DNA of 64,000 nucleotides, taken from the NCBI GenBank assembly GCA_963667675.1, contig OY763929.1, positions 868,001-932,000 on the forward strand, written 5' to 3'. The notes beneath the pieces are model-generated. The model did no database searches. It was not told where the DNA came from and saw nothing but the letters and a program-made list of their open reading frames with translations. Below are positions 7,865 through 15,620 of this stretch, one piece after another; within the stretch, counting starts at the first letter, position 1, and each line of letters opens with the position of its first letter. The stretch comes from G963667675 sp963667675. Lineage in GTDB: Bacteria; Chloroflexota; Dehalococcoidia; Lucifugimonadales; UBA3495. Made by a program: the position numbers and the translations under genes.

Positions 7865-7888
7865 GGGAATTATATACCTAATTACACA
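7865..7888 (+). repeat. IS left terminal inverted repeat (24 bp)
   Basis: This is identical to the reverse complement of 9455-9478 over all 24 bases. The outer end begins GGGAATTATATACC. Confidence 0.9.
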
Positions 7889-7905
7889 ATTGAGTCCAGA
7901 AACCC

Positions 7906-7934
7906 TTGACTTTCCCCGCCCTACTGTGTAAACT
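7906..7934 (+). promoter_or_regulatory. Transposase promoter
   Basis: TTGACT (7906-7911) and TAAACT (7929-7934) are 17 bp apart, just inside the left inverted repeat and 28 bp before the transposase ATG. Confidence 0.6.
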
Positions 7935-7961
7935 GTTACTATCAGAGAAAGGATAGTGACG

Positions 7962-8933
7962 ATGACTAAATCAGCACCGGGCAAGTCTTACCGCAAGGGA
8001 ATATCGTTAGTAGAGGCCATCAAGCGATTCTCCAATGAGGCCGACGCTGAGGCGTGGTTCATGGAGACTCGCTGGGCGTCCGGGATAGTATGCCCGTTCT
8101 GCGGCGGACTGGACGGCGTGAGGGAGCGCAAAAACCGCAAGCCGCAACCCTTCCGGTGCAAGGATTGCCGAAAGGACTTCTCTATCAAGACCGGCACATT
8201 GATGCAAGGCTCGAAGCTCCCCCTCGGAACCTGGGCCATCGCCTTTTACCTGTTTTCGACGCACCTGAAAGGCGTATCCAGCATGAAGCTACACCGTGAC
8301 CTGGCCGTGACGCAAAAGACGGCCTGGCATCTGGCACACCGCATCCGCGAGACCTTGAAGGACAATCCGGGCCAGTTCTTCGGGCCGGTGGAAATTGACG
8401 AAACCTACATCGGCGGGAAGGAAGGGAACAAACACCAGGACAAGAAGCTAAACGCCGGACGCGGGCCGGTTGGCAAGTCCGCGGTGGTGGGAGCTCGCGA
8501 CCAGGATACCGGGCAAATCGCCGCCAAGCATATCCCCTTCACCGACAAAGACGCGCTCCAAGGGTTTGTCCGGGAGACAACGGAGATTGGCGCGGTGGTT
8601 TACACCGACGAAGCCAGGGCATACGAAGGGATGCCGCACCGCTCCCACTGGACCGTCCAGCACAGCGCAGGGGAGTACGTCAAGCGTCAAGCAACTACTA
8701 ACGGGATTGAGTCCTTTTGGGCCTTGCTCAAAAGGGGCATCAATGGGACGTATCACCACGTCTCCAGTAAGCACCTGGGCCGGTACGTGACCGAGTTTTC
8801 AGGCCGTCACAACAGCCGCCCAATGGACACTGAGGCCATCATGGGCCGCATGGCCCGCGGGACTACCGGCAAGCGATTGCCATACGCGGGACTGATAGGC
8901 CCGGCATTTACCCGTCAACCGCAAATGCTCTAA
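7962..8933 (+). CDS. IS1595 family transposase (ISXO2-like)
   Basis: The 323-residue protein has an N-terminal zinc ribbon (CPFCGG and FRCKDC near residues 45-75). The catalytic domain follows with VEIDETYIGG for the first aspartate, VYTDEARAY for the second and NGIESFWALLKRG for the terminal acidic residue, the DDE/DDN layout of the ISXO2-like group. It cuts and joins the element ends. The ATG at 7962 is favoured over the GTG at 7956 because AAAGGA lies eight bases before it. The gene lies within matched inverted repeats and is full length. Confidence 0.93.
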   Translation: MTKSAPGKSYRKGISLVEAIKRFSNEADAEAWFMETRWASGIVCPFCGGLDGVRERKNRKPQPFRCKDCRKDFSIKTGTLMQGSKLPLGTWAIAFYLFSTHLKGVSSMKLHRDLAVTQKTAWHLAHRIRETLKDNPGQFFGPVEIDETYIGGKEGNKHQDKKLNAGRGPVGKSAVVGARDQDTGQIAAKHIPFTDKDALQGFVRETTEIGAVVYTDEARAYEGMPHRSHWTVQHSAGEYVKRQATTNGIESFWALLKRGINGTYHHVSSKHLGRYVTEFSGRHNSRPMDTEAIMGRMARGTTGKRLPYAGLIGPAFTRQPQML

Positions 8934-8961
8934 CCCGAATCGTGAGGGAAAGGAGACATCA

Positions 8962-9291
8962 ATGGCAGAGGCGCGTCATCTCCTGGTAGAACAAAAAGTT
9001 GCCATCGACTGGCATTTACTAGAGGCCATTGAGAATGAGGCATTCGTAAATGGGATTCATGTAAACCAAATCGTTAACAGTGCAATCGCTAATTGGGTTG
9101 CCGATAATGTCTCTGGCTACTACGACGCTGCCCAGGAGGAAATCCGGCGCATGGAAAACTCGGCGGTTTGGGAGTCGAGGGAACCTTGCTACCCTGAGTG
9201 GATGCATCCTGATGATGTCAAAGATAGAGTCCAGCAATTGGCTGCCTTGGGAGCACGTTGGAAGAGAGAATCAGAAACCGAGGGGGCATAA
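8962..9291 (+). CDS. IS passenger protein, ribbon-helix-helix-like (109 aa)
   Basis: The N-terminal half (residues about 10-48, VAIDWHLLEAIENEAF, then HVNQIVNSAIANWVADN) has the beta-strand and two-helix pattern of CopG/Arc-type ribbon-helix-helix DNA-binding proteins. The C-terminal half is acidic and without recognisable domain. AAGGAG precedes the ATG. It lies 28 bp after the transposase and overlaps the next ORF at TAATG, so all three are probably one transcript. A role in repressing transposition or as an antitoxin-like partner is inference. Base composition is lower in GC than the chromosome around it, like the rest of the element. Confidence 0.7.
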   Translation: MAEARHLLVEQKVAIDWHLLEAIENEAFVNGIHVNQIVNSAIANWVADNVSGYYDAAQEEIRRMENSAVWESREPCYPEWMHPDDVKDRVQQLAALGARWKRESETEGA

Positions 9292-9461
9292 TGGCTGCTA
9301 CTAAAGACAAGCGGATTGGGACGTTGTGGGACCCGGTAGACGCATCACCGGAAGACATAGCCCGCGCCTGTATGCAAGGGCCGCCCAAAGAGAAGTGGGA
9401 CTATCAGAATAAGGAATCTGAGCCGGATTTAGAGGCCGACGAAGATTCCGAGTCTGTGTAA
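9291..9461 (+). CDS. IS passenger small acidic protein (56 aa)
   Basis: The ATG at 9291 shares its A with the preceding stop (TAATG), and GAGGGGG lies upstream, so translation is coupled. The product contains GTLWDPVDASPEDIARACMQ and GPPKEKWDY, and ends in a strongly acidic tail. Its stop codon falls within the right inverted repeat, which shows it belongs to the element. No function is recognised. Being encoded directly after an RHH-like protein, it could be its partner, but nothing in the sequence proves toxin-antitoxin behaviour. Confidence 0.65.
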   Translation: MAATKDKRIGTLWDPVDASPEDIARACMQGPPKEKWDYQNKESEPDLEADEDSESV

Positions 9462-9478
9462 TTAGGTATATAATTCCC
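9455..9478 (-). repeat. IS right terminal inverted repeat (24 bp)
   Basis: This is the exact reverse complement of 7865-7888. It contains the stop codon of the last passenger gene. Confidence 0.9.
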
Positions 9479-9536
9479 TAATCTTGGGTACATTGAGACG
9501 CCTTGTGGAACACTGGCCGGGGCCGAGGGAGGAAAC

Positions 9537-10307
9537 ATGGCAGTGGCGACGAAAGCCAAGCCAAAGAAGCAAGCTGAAGCGCCGAATCTCGTAGGAGAAC
9601 GGCTATCGCAGACGACCGAGAACTACCTGTTGTGCCTGTACAAGATGCGAGAGGACCAGGAATTTCCGACGATTACCCAGTTGACCGACTATCTGCGGCA
9701 GCTTCCGGCGACGGAGAGCCTGGGCACCTCGGTGCCGTCGGTGGCAGGGATGATCAGGCGGATGCAAAAGCAAGGGTTGGTGAAGATTGACAGGGACAAG
9801 CGGGTGCAGCTAACGGAGTACGGGCTGGAGATCTGGGAGGACATGGCCCGGCGGCACCGGTTGGCCGAGTGGCTGGTGGTGCGGCTGATAGGCATGGACC
9901 TGTACCGGGCCCACATGGAGGCGCACCGGCTGGAGCATGGGATGTCGCCTGAGTTCCAAGAACGGCTGATAGAGCGGCTAGGGAGGCCCAAGAGGTCGCC
10001 CTTTGGCCGGCCGATTCCCGGCATGGCGGGGGACGACCAGCCTGCGGACCGGATGGCGTTGGACCTGGCGAAGGAGGGTGACGCCTACGTGGTCGCCCGG
10101 GTCCCGGAGGACGATATCGACCTGCTGCGGTTCCTGGTGGAGTCGGAAATCATCCCGGACCGGGAGATAACGGTGGCGCAGGCGGCGCCGCACCTGGGGG
10201 TGTTCAAAATCGCCACGGCGACGGAAGAGGTCTCGATTGGATACAACGTGGCGAGGAAGATACTGGTACGGCCCTCTGTTCAGGAAGCCGCGGCGATAGT
10301 GGGCTAG
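9537..10307 (+). CDS. DtxR/MntR family metal-dependent transcriptional regulator
   Basis: The 256-residue protein has a winged-helix domain (about residues 25-95: TENYLLCLYKM, then VAGMIRRMQKQGLV). The metal-binding dimerisation domain carries RHRLAEWLVV, AHMEAHRLEHGMS and LIERLGRPKRSPFGRPIP, the standard DtxR signature with His and Glu ligands. A C-terminal SH3-like (FeoA-like) domain follows from about residue 180. Family members sense Fe(II) or Mn(II) and repress uptake or activate storage genes. The convergent neighbour is bacterioferritin, which supports iron sensing. The N-terminal extension is lysine-rich. GGAGG precedes the ATG. Confidence 0.9.
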   Translation: MAVATKAKPKKQAEAPNLVGERLSQTTENYLLCLYKMREDQEFPTITQLTDYLRQLPATESLGTSVPSVAGMIRRMQKQGLVKIDRDKRVQLTEYGLEIWEDMARRHRLAEWLVVRLIGMDLYRAHMEAHRLEHGMSPEFQERLIERLGRPKRSPFGRPIPGMAGDDQPADRMALDLAKEGDAYVVARVPEDDIDLLRFLVESEIIPDREITVAQAAPHLGVFKIATATEEVSIGYNVARKILVRPSVQEAAAIVG

Positions 10308-10792
10308 GCGGCTTCCTCCTCGTCTTCCTCTCCAATCTGGTCGGCCAGGTAGTTGTCGAGGCCGATCTCGTTGATGATGTGCAACTGGGACTCCAGCCAT
10401 TCGACGTGCTGTTCGGTCTCTATGAGGATGTGCTCCAAGACTTCTCTGCTGCCGGCATCGCCGACTTCCAGGCAGGTAGCGATACCCTTGTTATAGGCTT
10501 CTACGCCCCGCATCTCCAACGCCAGGTCGGTCTCGAACATCTCCTGCACGTTGGCCCCTATGCGGACCTGTTCGGTGCGTGCGACGGGTGTGCCGTCCAG
10601 GAATACAATCCGCTTAATCTCGGCTTCGGCGTGCCGCATCTCCTCGATGGACTCCCGTTCCTGCTTGGCGCCCAACTTGAGGTAGCCCCACTTGTTGCAC
10701 ATCTTGGCCTGGACGAAATACAGGTTGATGGCGGTAAGCTCGAGTAGCAGAGCCGCGTTAAGCGCGTCGATGACTGCCTGATTTCCCTTCAT
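10304..10792 (-). CDS. bfr: Bacterioferritin
   Basis: The 162-residue four-helix protein has the ferroxidase residues of bacterioferritin: an early Glu in LLLELTAINLYF, the EEMRHAE motif (Glu and His of the di-iron site, with Met as haem ligand), DLALEMRGVEAYN, and ETEQHVEWLE. It stores iron as a mineral in a 24-mer shell and binds haem between subunits. The ATG at 10792 is chosen because GAGGTG lies six bases upstream; the GTG at 10801 overlaps that site. The tail is rich in Glu. The stop codon overlaps that of the convergent DtxR-type gene. Confidence 0.93.
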   Translation of the reverse strand: MKGNQAVIDALNAALLLELTAINLYFVQAKMCNKWGYLKLGAKQERESIEEMRHAEAEIKRIVFLDGTPVARTEQVRIGANVQEMFETDLALEMRGVEAYNKGIATCLEVGDAGSREVLEHILIETEQHVEWLESQLHIINEIGLDNYLADQIGEEDEEEAA

Positions 10793-10840
10793 TGCGTTCA
10801 CCTCATCCTTCGACCCCGTTTGGAATAATCGATTACGGCG

Positions 10841-11068
10841 CTAGATACATACACAGGTTACGGTATTTGTGACGCCGTGTATATGCCTTATCTTGTTGCG
10901 GAGGATTGCAGTGGCGTCCTCCTGCGTGTCGGTCTCCAAGTCTACAACTACGTCGAACGGCCCCAGTACCTCGTGGACCTCGGCGCCAGGAATGGCCTGC
11001 AACTGTTCCAGCACCGACCGGGTCATGGCCGGTTCGACGTTAATGAGTATATAGGAATTTACAGCCAT
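10841..11068 (-). CDS. Stand-alone Lrp/AsnC ligand-binding (RAM) domain protein
   Basis: The 75-residue product is a single alpha-beta ligand-binding domain as found at the C-terminus of Lrp/AsnC regulators: SYILINVEPAM, VLEQLQAIPGAEVHEVLG, FDVVVDLETDT and HIHGVTNTVT. It has no helix-turn-helix, so it would act by binding small ligands or by joining oligomers of a larger regulator. GAGGAG precedes the ATG. It lies 48 bp upstream of the bacterioferritin gene on the same strand and directly after the ABM-domain gene, so the three may form one transcript. Confidence 0.85.
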   Translation of the reverse strand: MAVNSYILINVEPAMTRSVLEQLQAIPGAEVHEVLGPFDVVVDLETDTQEDATAILRNKIRHIHGVTNTVTCVCI

Positions 11069-11087
11069 CGTCTCAACTCCTCGTCGC

Positions 11088-11432
11088 TCAGTTAGCGCCG
11101 CCTCTTCTGCCGCCGGATGCTGGGTACACCGGGGCCGGGAGGGTGGTAAGCTCCTCGAATACCCTTATAGTCGTGGGCTTTCTGAGGAAGGAGCTGATTC
11201 TTAATTCGACCTGCTTGCGGTACTCGTCGTTGGACCAGGCCTCCCAGTATTCCCGGCTGCCCCAGGTGCTGGACACCATGAAGACCCTGGGGTTGTCCAG
11301 CGATCGCCAGGTCTCGCCGTAGAGGTAGCCCTGCTGCCTGACGGTCTGGCTGCGCAGGTCTCGGAGCATGTTCCAGACCAGCACTTCGTAGCCGGCCTTT
11401 ACCTTCCGTTCGATGAGGACCTTGATTGCCAT
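11088..11432 (-). CDS. Antibiotic biosynthesis monooxygenase (ABM) domain protein
   Basis: The 114-residue protein begins MAIKVLIERKVKAGYE and contains the dimeric ferredoxin-like fold pattern of ABM proteins: WNMLRDLRSQTVRQQGYLYGE split over helix and strand, NPRVFMVSSTWGSREYWEAW, then a C-terminal strand. Related proteins act as quinol monooxygenases, haem-degrading enzymes or unknown small oxygenases; this sequence does not decide among them. Proximity to bacterioferritin and a DtxR regulator makes a haem- or iron-related role possible. AAGGAG precedes the ATG. Confidence 0.78.
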   Translation of the reverse strand: MAIKVLIERKVKAGYEVLVWNMLRDLRSQTVRQQGYLYGETWRSLDNPRVFMVSSTWGSREYWEAWSNDEYRKQVELRISSFLRKPTTIRVFEELTTLPAPVYPASGGRRGGAN

Positions 11433-11678
11433 GGTAGTCTCCTTGTTAGCGCCGGCTGGGAGTGGTTTGGATTGGCGAGGACTTGCTTGGCAGATCGTGT
11501 TGGGCCTGCTTTTAGCCTATGTATTGGAGTTCATCCTGTCAAGAATGCAGGGCGTTGCGGCGGTCTGGCGAGTGTTTTTGGAGCGAGGGGTGGGGCCTTC
11601 GATTTCCCTCAGGCCGAACGAGTATCCCCGGCTATGCCATAGTCTTGGTCTAGGGGAATGGCGGTGGGGCCGGGGGTA

Positions 11679-14003
11679 TCAGGGCGCTTGGTTGTTCCTG
11701 ATGAGGTCACGGAGGCGGCTGGGGCTGAGGGGGAGTTGGGTTACGTTGACTTGGAAGGACTGGAGGGCGTTGGAGACGGCGTTGGCAAGGGTGGCGCCGG
11801 TGGCCAGTATGGAGCCCTCACCGGCTCCCTTGACGCCAAGGGGGTTGAGAGGGGACGGGGCTTCTTCGAGGATTACGCTTTCGATGTTGGGGATGTCGCG
11901 GCTGGTGGGGAGGAGGTAGTCCATGAGGGTGCCGGTGAGCAACTGGCCGTCTTCGTCATAGACCAACTCCTCCAGGATGGTTCCGCCGATGCCCTGGGCT
12001 GCGCCGCCTATGGACTGGCCGTGCATGGAGAGGGGGTTGACGCAGCGGCCGACGTCCTCGACCACGATGTACCGGAGGATGTCAAGCTTACCGGTTTCCG
12101 GGTCAACGGCGACGTGAGCGCCGTGGGCCCCGTATGAATAGGTGCGGTCACCCATCCTGAAGTACTCGGTGACGTCCAGCCCGGTAGTTCCGTCTTCGTT
12201 TTGGCCTGAGTGGGCGAGTCGGGCAACCTCCGCCAGGGTCAATGCGGGTTCTTCCTCGGGCTGCCCGATGCGGTAGACGGAGCCTTCGCGAAATTCGAGG
12301 TTGGATGTCTCGGTGTACAGGTACCCGCCGGCGACGTCGAGGATGCGGTCTTTGAGGGAGTTACAGGCGAGGAGGATGGCGTTGCCGGCCATCACGGTGC
12401 CGCGGCTGCCAAAGGTGCCGACGCTGCGGGGCATGTAGTCGGTGTCGCCGTGAAAGACGCGGATGCTTTCGATAGGCAGGTCGAGGCCGTCGGCGCATAT
12501 CTGGGCCATGACGGTCTCGTGGCCCTGCCCCAGGGAGGTTATTCCCAGGTAAAGCTCGACGCTGCCGGCATCGCAGAGGACGACGCGGGCGCCTTCATAG
12601 GGGCCGTAGCCGGTGGGCTCGACGTAGCAGGCTATGCCGACGCCGTGGCGCTTGCCGTCGCGGAGTTGACCCTGGAGGCCTGCCAGGCTGTCGTAGCCCA
12701 GCTCTTGCAGCATCCGGTCGAGGGCAGAGGGATAGTTGCCGCTGTCGTAGGTGGTGATGATGCCGTCGACGCGGGTGGGGCCGACTGTGAAGGGCATCTC
12801 GGAGGATTGAATCAGGTTCCGGCGGCGGATTTCCAGGGCGTCCAGGCCCAGGTCTCCGGCGACTATGTCCATCAGCCGCTCGCGGATGAAGCAGCCCTCG
12901 TAGAGGCCGGGACCGCGGTAGGTGCCCGTGCCGACCTTGTTGGTCATCAGGCAGTGTACGCCGGCCTGGAAAGCAGGGACGCGGTAGGGGCCGATCAACA
13001 GCCCGGCGGCCAGGGCTGGGACCACTGCGCCGTGGGTGCGGACGTAGCCGCCCATGTCGCCGTAGATTTTGGCCCGGAGAGCGAGCAACGTGCCGTCGTT
13101 GGCGGCGGCGACTTCCACCTCGCAGAGGACCTCGCGGGAGTGGTTGGCGGAGATGAGGTGCTCCAGGCGGTCCTCAATCCACTTGACCGGCCGTCCCAGG
13201 CGCATGGAGGCGAAGGGGATGAGGAAGTCTTCGGGATAGAACTCGCCACGGATGCCGAATCCGCCGCCCACGTCGGGTTCTACGAGGTGGACGCGGTCTT
13301 CGGGGATGCCCAACTGGGCGACGAGAACGTTCTTGACGGTGTGGGGGACCTTGGTCGGGCCCCACACGGTAAGGTCGCCGGTCTGGGCATCGTAGTCCGC
13401 CACCAGGCCGCGGGTCTCTAATGGGTTGCCGGTGTGGCGGTGGGTCTTGAACTCCTCCTTGCGGGTGTAGTCGGCGTCGTGGAAGGCCGCCTCGATATCG
13501 CCAAAGCCAACGACGGCATGACCGGCCAGGTTGGTGCCGTTTTGCTCGTGGAGCAGGACGCGGTCTTCCAAAGACTGGCGGACATCGGTGACCGGAGGCA
13601 GGGGTTCGTAGTCCACCTGGACGGCATCGAGAGCATCCTCGGCCAGGTAGCGGCTTTCGGCGACGACCAAGGCCACTGGCTCGCCAACGTAGCGGACCTT
13701 ATCCACGGCCAGATGATTCTGTAGGAAGTCCTCCAGGCCAGGAAGATGGAAGACCCTGACGGGGATGGGACTGGCCAGGGGAGCTATATCTTGAAACGTG
13801 TAAACGGCGTGGACGCCGGGCAGGGACAGGGCCTCTGAGGTGTCGATGGATGTAATCCTGGCGTGGGCATGGGGGCTGCGCAGAACGGCGGCGTGGAGCA
13901 TGCCGGGGAGCTTCACATCGGCGACATATTGGGCCGCGCCGGTGAGGAACCGCACGTCCTCCTGCCGCTTGACGGGGGAGCCTATGTAGTTTCCGGCCGT
14001 CAT
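11679..14003 (-). CDS. Molybdenum hydroxylase large subunit (xanthine dehydrogenase/CoxL family)
   Basis: The 774-residue protein starts with GSPVKRQEDVRFLTGAAQY, a typical CO-dehydrogenase-like opening. It contains the family blocks RSPHAHARI, DVGGGFGIRGE for molybdopterin binding, YRGPGLYEGCFIRE, and a C-terminal GEGSILATGATLANAV with the catalytic glutamate. The CO-oxidising form I signature AYRCSFR is absent (YRGPG here), so CO is unlikely to be the substrate. With the two upstream genes it forms an iron-sulfur/FAD/Mo enzyme that hydroxylates an aldehyde or N-heterocycle. It begins 3 bp after the small-subunit stop, in an operon of order FAD, 2Fe-2S, Mo. Confidence 0.9.
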   Translation of the reverse strand: MTAGNYIGSPVKRQEDVRFLTGAAQYVADVKLPGMLHAAVLRSPHAHARITSIDTSEALSLPGVHAVYTFQDIAPLASPIPVRVFHLPGLEDFLQNHLAVDKVRYVGEPVALVVAESRYLAEDALDAVQVDYEPLPPVTDVRQSLEDRVLLHEQNGTNLAGHAVVGFGDIEAAFHDADYTRKEEFKTHRHTGNPLETRGLVADYDAQTGDLTVWGPTKVPHTVKNVLVAQLGIPEDRVHLVEPDVGGGFGIRGEFYPEDFLIPFASMRLGRPVKWIEDRLEHLISANHSREVLCEVEVAAANDGTLLALRAKIYGDMGGYVRTHGAVVPALAAGLLIGPYRVPAFQAGVHCLMTNKVGTGTYRGPGLYEGCFIRERLMDIVAGDLGLDALEIRRRNLIQSSEMPFTVGPTRVDGIITTYDSGNYPSALDRMLQELGYDSLAGLQGQLRDGKRHGVGIACYVEPTGYGPYEGARVVLCDAGSVELYLGITSLGQGHETVMAQICADGLDLPIESIRVFHGDTDYMPRSVGTFGSRGTVMAGNAILLACNSLKDRILDVAGGYLYTETSNLEFREGSVYRIGQPEEEPALTLAEVARLAHSGQNEDGTTGLDVTEYFRMGDRTYSYGAHGAHVAVDPETGKLDILRYIVVEDVGRCVNPLSMHGQSIGGAAQGIGGTILEELVYDEDGQLLTGTLMDYLLPTSRDIPNIESVILEEAPSPLNPLGVKGAGEGSILATGATLANAVSNALQSFQVNVTQLPLSPSRLRDLIRNNQAP

Positions 14004-14006
14004 CGG

Positions 14007-14483
14007 TTACTCGCCGTTTTCATGGCTTGCTTGCAGGATGGCTTCGACGATGGCGACGTAGCCGGTGCAGCGGCAGACGTTGCCGGAAATGGCGTCGCGG
14101 ACCTGGGCCTCGTTGGGACTTGGAGTTTCCCGGAGGAAGGCAGTGGCGGTCATCAGGAACCCAGGGGTACAAAACCCGCACTGGAGGGCGCCGTTGTCTT
14201 GAAAGGCCTGTTGAAGGGCGGTTAGCCGGCCGTCGGGGGAGAGTCCTTCGACGGTGGTTAGTTCCGCTCCGTCGGCCTGGACAGCCAGCATGAGGCAGGA
14301 GCGGACGGCGTCGCCGTTCAGCAGCACGGTGCAGGCGCCGCAGATGCCGTGCTCGCACCCAAGGTGGGTGCCGGTCAGCCCCAGGTCCTCCCGGAGGAAG
14401 TCGGCGAGGGTAAGCCTGGGCTCCACGGCGCGCCGGTATTCCAGGCCGTTGACGTTGACGGTTATTTCCAGCGATTCGGTCAT
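14007..14483 (-). CDS. Molybdenum hydroxylase [2Fe-2S] subunit
   Basis: The 158-residue protein carries two [2Fe-2S] clusters. The plant-type ferredoxin motif is HLGCEHGICGACTVLLNG with a distal RSCLMLA cysteine. The second cluster is in the helical domain, with CGFCTPGFLMTA and GNVCRCTGY. It passes electrons from the molybdenum site to FAD. The ATG lies within the end of the FAD-subunit gene (ATGA overlap), which indicates coupled translation. The frame is open well upstream to 14849, but the ferredoxin domain begins at this ATG. Confidence 0.93.
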   Translation of the reverse strand: MTESLEITVNVNGLEYRRAVEPRLTLADFLREDLGLTGTHLGCEHGICGACTVLLNGDAVRSCLMLAVQADGAELTTVEGLSPDGRLTALQQAFQDNGALQCGFCTPGFLMTATAFLRETPSPNEAQVRDAISGNVCRCTGYVAIVEAILQASHENGE

Positions 14484-15364
14484 GGGAAGGCCGTTTCCTG
14501 CGCCCGGCCCAGGGCTTCCAGCAAAGTCCTGCGGGCCAAGACCCCGGCGACCTCCTTGCGATATTGGGAGGAGGCGTGGACGTCGGACTGGGGCGTCAAA
14601 TCTTCGGAGACCAAGTGGGCCGCGTCGGCTACTGCGGCTGTGCCGACTTGACAGCCCACCAAGGCCTGCTCGGCCTGTTCCATGCGCACCGGCACGCCCC
14701 CGACGCCGAACATGGTGATTCGGGCGTCCTGGCAGTGATCGTCGTCGTCGAGCTGCAGCAAGGCGGCGGCGCCGACCAGGGCGAAATCGCCCTCCCGGCG
14801 GCAGACCTCCTGGATTCCCCACCCCCAGCGGCTGTCGAGGGCGGGCCACCGGACTTCGGTCAGTAGTTCGTCAGGCTCCAAGGCGGTGGTGAGGTAGTCG
14901 AGGAAGAAGTCCGCAGCGGTCACCACCCGTTCGCCTTGGGCGCTGGCAAGTACGAACTCGGCTTGCAGGGCGACGCTGACGGCGGGCAACTCGGCGGCCG
15001 GGTCGGCGTGGACGAGGCTGCCGCCGACGGTGCCGCGGTTGCGGGTAGGAAGGTGGCCGATGAAGGGCAATGCGGCGGCGAGCAACGGGGCGGTCTCGCC
15101 TACCAGGTTGGAACGCTCCAGGTCCCGTTGACGGGTGAGGGCGCCCACGGCCAAGCCGCCGCCGGGGGCAGGGGAGATGTACTGGAGTTCGGAGATGCGG
15201 TTGACATCGATGACGACTTGGGGGCGTACGAGGCGCATGTTCAATAGAGGCATGAGGCTCTGGCCGCCTGCCAGCACCTTGGCGTCGACGCCGTGTTGGT
15301 GGAGCAGGGCGGTGGCCTCACCGAGGCTGGTTGGGGCGAAGTATCGGAATTTGGGGGGCTTCAT
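14480..15364 (-). CDS. Molybdenum hydroxylase FAD-binding subunit (CoxM-like)
   Basis: The 294-residue protein begins MKPPKFRYFAPTSLGEA and contains the two FAD-pyrophosphate motifs of the family, AGGQSLMPLLNMR and TRNRGTVGGSLVHADP, followed by the CO-dehydrogenase flavoprotein C-terminal domain. It transfers electrons from the iron-sulfur subunit to the external acceptor. The frame is open to 15508, but homology starts at the ATG at 15364. It is first in the operon. The divergent amidohydrolase gene starts about 260 bp away on the other strand, so the intergenic region may serve both. Confidence 0.9.
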   Translation of the reverse strand: MKPPKFRYFAPTSLGEATALLHQHGVDAKVLAGGQSLMPLLNMRLVRPQVVIDVNRISELQYISPAPGGGLAVGALTRQRDLERSNLVGETAPLLAAALPFIGHLPTRNRGTVGGSLVHADPAAELPAVSVALQAEFVLASAQGERVVTAADFFLDYLTTALEPDELLTEVRWPALDSRWGWGIQEVCRREGDFALVGAAALLQLDDDDHCQDARITMFGVGGVPVRMEQAEQALVGCQVGTAAVADAAHLVSEDLTPQSDVHASSQYRKEVAGVLARRTLLEALGRAQETAFP

Positions 15365-15471
15365 GCGGGTGTTGGGACTCCGTCTGGGGACTATTTCCTG
15401 AGCGTCGGTGTGTGGCCCATAATCGCGCCGCGGGCTGGGAATATCAAGGCGGCGGCGCGGGGTAGAAAATG

Positions 15472-15500
15472 TTGACAGGCAGGGGCGGCTACAGGATAAT
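15472..15500 (+). promoter_or_regulatory. Promoter of first amidohydrolase unit
   Basis: TTGACA (15472-15477) and GATAAT (15495-15500) are 17 bp apart, about 120 bp upstream of the ATG at 15621. Confidence 0.7.
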
Positions 15501-15620
15501 TCCGGCAACAGCGCTGGGCGCGGCTACGTCACCTACTGATGGCGGCAGCCTAGCCAATTCACAACGCACCGGGAACGGAGAAGCAGCGAAACAGAACAGG
15601 GGGATAGATGGAGGTCAACC

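Larger units (their letters stand above)
7865..9478 (+). mobile_element. IS1595-type insertion sequence with two passenger genes
   Basis: The 1614-bp element is bounded by 24-bp perfect terminal inverted repeats (7865-7888 and 9455-9478, outer end GGGAATTATA). It is flanked by an 8-bp direct repeat with one mismatch, TAATCTTT at 7857-7864 and TAATCTTG at 9479-9486; 8 bp is the usual target duplication of the IS1595 family. It carries its own promoter, an intact zinc-ribbon/DDE transposase, a ribbon-helix-helix-like protein and a small acidic protein. All reading frames are intact, so it looks recent and possibly active. Confidence 0.88.

Noticed and set aside
12210..13421. Plus-strand frame of 403 codons opposite the molybdenum hydroxylase large subunit
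   Set aside because: It is an antisense shadow with repetitive Gly/Asp/Ala composition and no recognisable motif.
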